DNA of 11,596 nucleotides from Porphyromonadaceae bacterium UBA7087. Lineage in GTDB: Bacteria > Bacteroidota > Bacteroidia > Bacteroidales > Muribaculaceae. The stretch covers positions 9,003-20,598 of the forward strand of contig DKYZ01000020.1 of the NCBI GenBank assembly GCA_002493515.1. Direction: 5' to 3'. How positions within the stretch are numbered: the stretch's first letter is position 1; each line of letters begins with the position of its first letter. Positions 9,801 through 11,596 of the stretch are shown piece after piece. Below the pieces are notes generated by a model that saw only the letters and a list, made by a program, of their open reading frames with translations, had not been told where the DNA came from and searched no databases. Both the position numbers and the translations under genes were made by a program.

Positions 9801-10492
9801 GTCCACTCAAGGCTCATGGAGATCTCGCCATTCTTGCCCGGTACCTGGCGAAGGTCGCCGACAACCTCCGGCACGGCATTGTTGCTCAGCATCTCCAAGC
9901 GGAAGTTGTCGATGCTCAGTGAATAGCTCAAAGCTGTCCCGTTTTCCCGGAAAGGCGTCACATCATGAATTCCTATATAATAGATACCTTCTGCCGGCAC
10001 CTCGAACTCCGCACTCTTGTTGCCCCATTCCTGACCTACATAATCAAGAAGCAGTGTCTTTCCATCTTCAGGATCCGTAGCGGAAGTGACAAGATAGGTA
10101 TGCATATCTGAATCAAACCAGTTCTGCACATCAAATGACACCCGGTAGGTCTTACCCGTCTCAAACTGGAAAGCCGGTGTAATGAGCCAGTTGTCGCAAC
10201 CGGTCTTGTCCATAATCGTACGCTGCGAAAGCTGAACGTTGAAATCATACTGATTCCATTTCCACTCAGTTTGAGTAGCGTTGTTGACTTTGCTCCAACT
10301 CTCTAAGCTCGATTCCTCCGTGAAATCCTCGAAGAATGGAAGCGGAGCTGCATCCACTCTCTGCGGAGACTCGTTTCTCTCTTGCCCGGTGCCGGCCGAC
10401 TGGGGATTAGGTACCCCGCCGTAGAGCGCCGACAGCGACAGTCCGCAGCATCCCGCGGCCGCCAGGGCGATGATCGGTAGTTTGTGTCTCAT
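3881..10492 (-). CDS. Giant secreted modular surface protein (choice-of-anchor J, CARDB-like, carboxypeptidase-regulatory-like and FN3-like modules)
   Basis: A 2203-residue protein with no recognised catalytic domain. Residues 1-22 or so form a signal peptide (MRHK, then a hydrophobic stretch); an AAGC at 12-15 only weakly resembles a lipobox. Visible modules are two choice-of-anchor J (cleaved adhesin-like) domains at about 53-200 and 410-560, each ending in a (D/I)DNF/DDFR strand; FN3-like domains at about 207-305 and 310-402; a CARDB-like domain at about 565-670; and a jelly-roll-like module at 674-855. Carboxypeptidase-regulatory-like beta-sandwiches occur at 857-940 and 942-1010. Residues 942-2125 hold three diverged copies of a composite unit, listed separately. 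Residues 2125-2203 (NVSDVAGLSILSTDL, DGVYLF, RTFKLMID) resemble a type IX secretion type A sorting domain. The likely role is cell-surface adhesion or glycan/protein binding, inferred from the modules only. The frame is uninterrupted. Confidence 0.93.
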   Translation of the reverse strand: MRHKLPIIALAAAGCCGLSLSALYGGVPNPQSAGTGQERNESPQRVDAAPLPFFEDFTEESSLESWSKVNNATQTEWKWNQYDFNVQLSQRTIMDKTGCDNWLITPAFQFETGKTYRVSFDVQNWFDSDMHTYLVTSATDPEDGKTLLLDYVGQEWGNKSAEFEVPAEGIYYIGIHDVTPFRENGTALSYSLSIDNFRLEMLSNNAVPEVVGDLRQVPGKNGEISMSLEWTNPTLSKQGEELDVLSGLKIFKDGQLATSIETGVEPGAEMSWTDESPTAGEHTYSVIISNTTGDSEAAVVNTFIGVDMPGAPENLAVDYDAAAGVITLDWEQPEFGIRGGWYDPTGITYRVVRQPGNKVLATELDDEIFEDADLAEYGNYVYQVTTRTAAGLGGTAVTPGVLVEGIASLPLYEGWEDPTTLPTWTIVDNNGDGLTLGVGHKEAYNSGSAMGYNPPTINDVYDETLFSPPVHLEKGKRYRSSFYIKSNRMGSWSLSHTYGKERRADRQTVTVMSYTDVTAPDFAPAEAEFTADETGTFYFAWHLYDADKFVWMDDFRIEEILDNNMEATSVINLNTAPSPGDVLTSGVTYTNKGSGNSTSFKVQLIDDDNNVLGEQTVSRPLAAGASATANIKWTVPEIIGEMAIRGRVVMEGDECERDNTSLPVKMEVQKDGIRAVSIGTSSDISDLAPFKYCGSIYSETIYNGESFGNIAGTLKKIAFKVRFGMDQDYPGVPFRLYVGNTNQENLFSGWIPTSYLTKVFEGPIDLKRGVYELEIPFDTPFEYAGGNLCVLLVGDHDSILMLNNGYGMASYVSEAGIGATRSLPSGAYIEPGTEPSSLAGGYYSYIPNAIFYIDHSKTVSISGTVRDAEGNPMAGVDVCGDSYNTSGLKTVTDKDGKYEIPYHPAGYAMLKASMKGYEDGNANGMTNAGEAAVMYITMKKLVEISFKGSVVNEADGSPIAGAQIFLSGDNDLTETTDSEGKFEIEGVYANKSYPIFTIEAEGYSTVSYGGMRFNGTPETPYEWNEIGLNPVMASPYSVIALDKGDKAEISWTAPIENIIATKSEDSVAGNFGGAYNMLVGHRYTSDEIQSLDVDGEYYVQSISFVPTACSRFTISVWQGEEGNESLVYQEEVEPMTYGDWNEFILSKPCKVDPEKSLIVGYTVDALTGSLPIGFDFGPVVDGGDCLFNPDMNMWTTAHDLLPGQMDYNWAIRATFGNYPNSAPVAWLPTEEPAKAMRLGEPITIEDVLAAKAEKPENGKVSESGFELFDAPVAYSPLTKIPPRTEAKGYNVYRLDPGTENFGIWSWTKLNETPVTEMSYVDETWKDLEDKPYRFAVTSFYGNRYEWGDGVNSKATFSDGVDKGHYATLTVNVDADYGTAEGAVVNLIGDDKSVRKTVEAGKESVEFEDVRFSDYKIVVLKPFYETSVSDIEVSEKTQTADVDLAFASPAPSEFNAVDYISESRLAWNAPTSAVTADIFVGSQIPTTEYTLQYGTEYIVGQRSTKESRLNYSHGDFYFDALSFYANAPVTYSPLIWEENSFGQQTQLVRMDYTVEDYEVGTWITVKLDTPVKVNPESNYYFGYAATSSEGNAPFVIDDKDDLDGCWYYMLNYNTWKYEWTWVASTGSFLVSAHMTDTPDPDDIKRENVRFDIYRMEASAADDESKWTKLNAQPVEDELYTDKTWEPLADTDWQYAVKAVFDGGMVSKAAKSKVMPKGKVALVNVDLATDNGLSAQGARMMITRNNKTQYSAEADANGHIEIPEVTKANRYTARIVLPAYEEISEPMDISENTVKLAYELKEIKEIPGFVEVFPAADNSNIEITWRKPGEYAPREGWVHWDDGTPYAGYGTSTGFCAAAQLFTPEDQEAKGMKELDITRISIFPTSSASNPVDPSSNWIAKVWRINSDMSVDEVATGNGIDIKLDSWNEIELDAPYHVTGDEMLLVGYEFHGKGNALGVDDGPTIIGKGDWANFGDGWQTLQTAAQGFNFNNLIHIYCENLYVKTGERAPALSEPQRVITDAEPMKLNVSRADRAAKSAEHPLLAPVEYPVKGYLVYRLPSSDRENESTWTLLTPDAITETTFTDNTWKNVDKGLYTWAVKAVYTTGNSEAAICNYSVDESGNLSEVEGIEAAGDMRISRVSRDRLLVIVPEAGMLNVSDVAGLSILSTDLSAGENVIRLDVTDGVYLFRATYGGKTRTFKLMID
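4118..5341 (-). repeat. Composite protein module, copy 3 (residues 1718-2125)
   Basis: A sandwich (VALVNVDLATDNGLSAQGA) is followed by an FN3-like strand (NIEITWRKPG), a jelly-roll-like section (ITRISIFPT, then WNEIELDAPYHV, then MLLVGYEF), and the closing block YLVYRL / WTLLTPDAI / FTDNTW / YTWAVKAVY at 2052-2102. It shares with copy 1 an extra linker before the closing block (KAMRLGEP in copy 1, PMKLNVSR in copy 3), suggesting these two are closer to each other than to copy 2. Confidence 0.7.
5342..6397 (-). repeat. Composite protein module, copy 2 (residues 1366-1717)
   Basis: The order matches copy 1. A PEGA/carboxypeptidase-like sandwich (ATLTVNVDADYG) is followed by an FN3-like strand (RLAWNAPTS), a jelly-roll-like section (DALSFYAN, then WITVKLDTPVKVNPESNYYFGY), and the closing block FDIYRM / WTKLNAQPV / YTDKTW / WQYAVKAVF at 1649-1699. 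It is the shortest copy at about 352 residues. Confidence 0.7.
6398..7669 (-). repeat. Composite protein module, copy 1 (residues 942-1365)
   Basis: The order is: a carboxypeptidase-regulatory-like sandwich (GSVVNEADGSPIAGA, then TTDSEGKFEIEG); an FN3-like ISWTAP strand; a jelly-roll-like section (SISFVPT, then WNEFILSKP, then SLIVGY); and a closing block YNVYRL / WTKLNETPV / YVDETW / YRFAVTSFY at 1289-1340. The similarity to copies 2 and 3 is at protein level; no obvious DNA-level identity is seen. Confidence 0.7.
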
Positions 10493-10639
10493 TTGGTTAA
10501 TTGTTAGTTATTGCTGATTATTAAAATTTGTTTCTGTTTAATCTTAGCATCCGTATTATGTCCGTCAAGCCGACTCAAAGTATACTCCGGAGGCTGATTC
10601 ACGTCCATCCCAAGCAAAAAGCCGGTGGATTCGATTTCC

Positions 10640-10671
10640 CAAAATTAGAATTTTATATCAAATCAGTGCAA
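10640..10671 (-). promoter_or_regulatory. Candidate promoter of the giant surface-protein gene
   Basis: On the minus strand TTG (10671-10669), 21 nt, then TAATTTTG (10647-10640) matches the Bacteroidetes promoter pattern, with the same -7 octamer as the SRP RNA promoter. It would give a leader of roughly 140 nt before the ATG at 10492. No better match was found closer to the gene. Confidence 0.45.
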
Positions 10672-10749
10672 GCCTTTTGCCTCCATTTATATCCTGTTTC
10701 AAGAAATAAAGACCATCTGACCTGCAAAAAAGCTTCAAAAGCAGACATT

Positions 10750-10802
10750 TTCATGAATGAAAGATAGTACGCCTTACCGCAATAATTCAGTTATTTCATG
10801 AA
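10750..10802. repeat. Pair of TTCATGAA palindromes
   Basis: Two identical 8-bp palindromes, TTCATGAA at 10750-10757 and 10795-10802, have centres 45 bp apart; both are preceded by T, extending the shared plus-strand word to TTTCATGAA. The second lies about 30 bases before the -7-like element of the plus-strand gene. They could be a two-site operator for a dimeric regulator, but in A+T-rich DNA chance is possible. Confidence 0.35.
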
Positions 10803-10830
10803 ATCAAGAAACCGTTTGGATTAAAATTGC

Positions 10831-10838
10831 TATCTTCG
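10831..10838 (+). promoter_or_regulatory. -7-like element upstream of the TPR gene
   Basis: TATCTTCG differs by one base from TAnnTTTG and lies 22 bases before the ATG at 10861. No TTTG or TTG is found at the usual 19-21 nt spacing (a TTTG at 10815-10818 is only 12 nt away), so the promoter may be weak or activator-dependent. Confidence 0.4.
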
Positions 10839-10860
10839 CGCATGATTTAAAACGACAGAA

Positions 10861-11596
10861 ATGAACAGCCTCAACATATTCCGAAATCTACGATTCATTC
10901 TCCCGGTTATCCTTGTTATGACCGGGATTCAAACCCATATCCGCGCCGCCTACGCCGACATGGATGTCTATGTGCAGCGTGCCGAGAAAGCGATGGAGGA
11001 GAACTCCCCCGCCATGGCGATAGGGATGTATTCACAGCTGCTGAAGGAGTACTCTCCCAACGCACCAGAAGAGGATCAGACTAAATATGCCGAGACATTC
11101 ATGAAGGCATCCGACGTCTGTTTCGATCAGAGTCGTTTTCTCGAGAGCCTCGAGTTCGCCACTTCAGGCCTTAAGGCTGCGGAAAGAGCTGACGACAACT
11201 ACATGATAATGCGTCTGCTCGGAAATATCGGTAAAATCCATGCTGTTTTCGACGACCATGAGCGTGCTGTAGCTTATTATATGCGTGGCTACAGGATATC
11301 ACTCGACAAAAACGACCCGGCTTACCAATACAAATTTCTTCTTAGTCTTACGATGGCCTACGTAAGAGCCGGTAATGTGGACAAAGCCAAAGAATGCTTT
11401 CGAAAGAGGACGCTTGTGCCTATAGTCAATAGGGATTCCGAAACCAATTTCTTCAACAATTATCTCCAGGGAATGATTGCCGAGGCCGAGGGAGAAATTC
11501 TTCTGGCACGCTATCATCACAAAGCCGCTCTCGATATTGCAGCTTGCGGCAAGTTCCCACCCCATTTTACAATCAACCAGAACTGGGAGATGGGCA
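10861..11596 (+). CDS. Exported tetratricopeptide-repeat protein, 3' end beyond the window
   Basis: The frame opens at ATG 10861 and is still open at the window edge, giving the first 245 residues of a longer protein. Residues 1-30 are a signal peptide or signal anchor (basic start, hydrophobic FILPVILVMTG, small residues near AAYA). From residue 34 onward the sequence is helical with a TPR-like pattern: about 34-66 (AMAIGMYSQLLKEY), 77-110 (CFDQSRFLESLEFATSGL), 116-149 (LLGNIGKIHAVFDDHERAVAYYMRGY), 156-188 (TMAYVRAGNVDKAKECF), and probably 196-230. TPRs bind proteins or peptides. In Bacteroidales, proteins that begin with a signal sequence and periplasmic TPRs often end in a membrane helix plus a cytoplasmic helix-turn-helix or histidine-kinase part. 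That half is not visible here, so a regulatory role is only a guess. It is transcribed away from the giant surface-protein gene. Confidence 0.85.
   Translation, partial: MNSLNIFRNLRFILPVILVMTGIQTHIRAAYADMDVYVQRAEKAMEENSPAMAIGMYSQLLKEYSPNAPEEDQTKYAETFMKASDVCFDQSRFLESLEFATSGLKAAERADDNYMIMRLLGNIGKIHAVFDDHERAVAYYMRGYRISLDKNDPAYQYKFLLSLTMAYVRAGNVDKAKECFRKRTLVPIVNRDSETNFFNNYLQGMIAEAEGEILLARYHHKAALDIAACGKFPPHFTINQNWEMG

Larger units (their letters stand above)
10493..10860. other. Divergent intergenic region between the giant surface-protein gene and the TPR gene
   Basis: This 368-base A+T-rich stretch holds the promoters of two divergently transcribed genes. It contains a good -33/-7 pair for the minus-strand gene (10640-10671), a -7-like element for the plus-strand gene (10831-10838), two copies of the palindrome TTCATGAA (10750-10757 and 10795-10802) and one CTCCGGAG palindrome (10585-10592). 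A 79-codon open frame on the plus strand (10528-10767) has no domain, signal or plausible start context and is not taken as a gene. Confidence 0.6.

Noticed and set aside
10448..10459. Possible lipobox AAGC in the giant protein's signal sequence
   Set aside because: The -3 residue is alanine rather than leucine, and the hydrophobic segment continues past the cysteine; an ordinary signal peptidase I site is at least as likely.
10541..10570. Sigma-70-like TTGACG followed by CATAAT and TAAGAT on the minus strand upstream of the giant gene
   Set aside because: Bacteroidetes housekeeping promoters use TTTG/TTG and TAnnTTTG, not the proteobacterial -35/-10 pattern, and the spacing is not convincing.
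10528..10767. Plus-strand open frame of 79 codons in the intergenic region
   Set aside because: No domain, no signal peptide, no promoter match placed for it, and it overlaps the likely leader and promoter of the divergent gene.

Overview
The window looks like Bacteroidales chromosome, most likely Muribaculaceae or a close gut relative. This is inferred from promoters of the form TTTG/TTG - about 19-21 nt - TAnnTTTG, the absence of strong Shine-Dalgarno sequences, large secreted multi-domain proteins with choice-of-anchor J, fibronectin-III-like and carboxypeptidase-regulatory-like modules, and C-termini of the type IX secretion (Por) sorting kind. The exact genus cannot be read from the sequence.

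Left edge (1-830, minus strand): a compact RNA that fits the small bacterial signal recognition particle RNA (ffs) with its own promoter, and just upstream of it a two-gene mntA-hepT toxin-antitoxin operon. The MntA nucleotidyltransferase antitoxin (GSX10DXD motif) overlaps the HEPN toxin HepT (RX4HXY motif) by 8 bases. The pair has its own promoter and is insulated from the next gene by a strong intrinsic terminator.

Middle (1024-10492, minus strand): two large secreted proteins in tandem. The first transcribed is a 2203-residue modular surface protein with two N-terminal choice-of-anchor J domains, a CARDB-like domain, and three diverged copies of a 350-425-residue composite module. After 115 bases that contain a strong hairpin comes a 913-residue M6-family zinc metalloprotease with an intact HEFGH zinc site. 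Both have signal peptides and sorting-like C-termini, so both are expected outside the cell or on its surface.

Right edge (10493-11596): a divergent 368-base intergenic region with candidate promoters and a pair of identical palindromes, then the 5' end of a plus-strand gene for an exported tetratricopeptide-repeat protein that runs off the window.

Nothing in the window is a transposon, phage gene, CRISPR array or tRNA. The clearest candidates for follow-up are the giant repeat protein with its adjacent protease, the unusual apical loop of the SRP RNA, and the toxin-antitoxin pair beside it.
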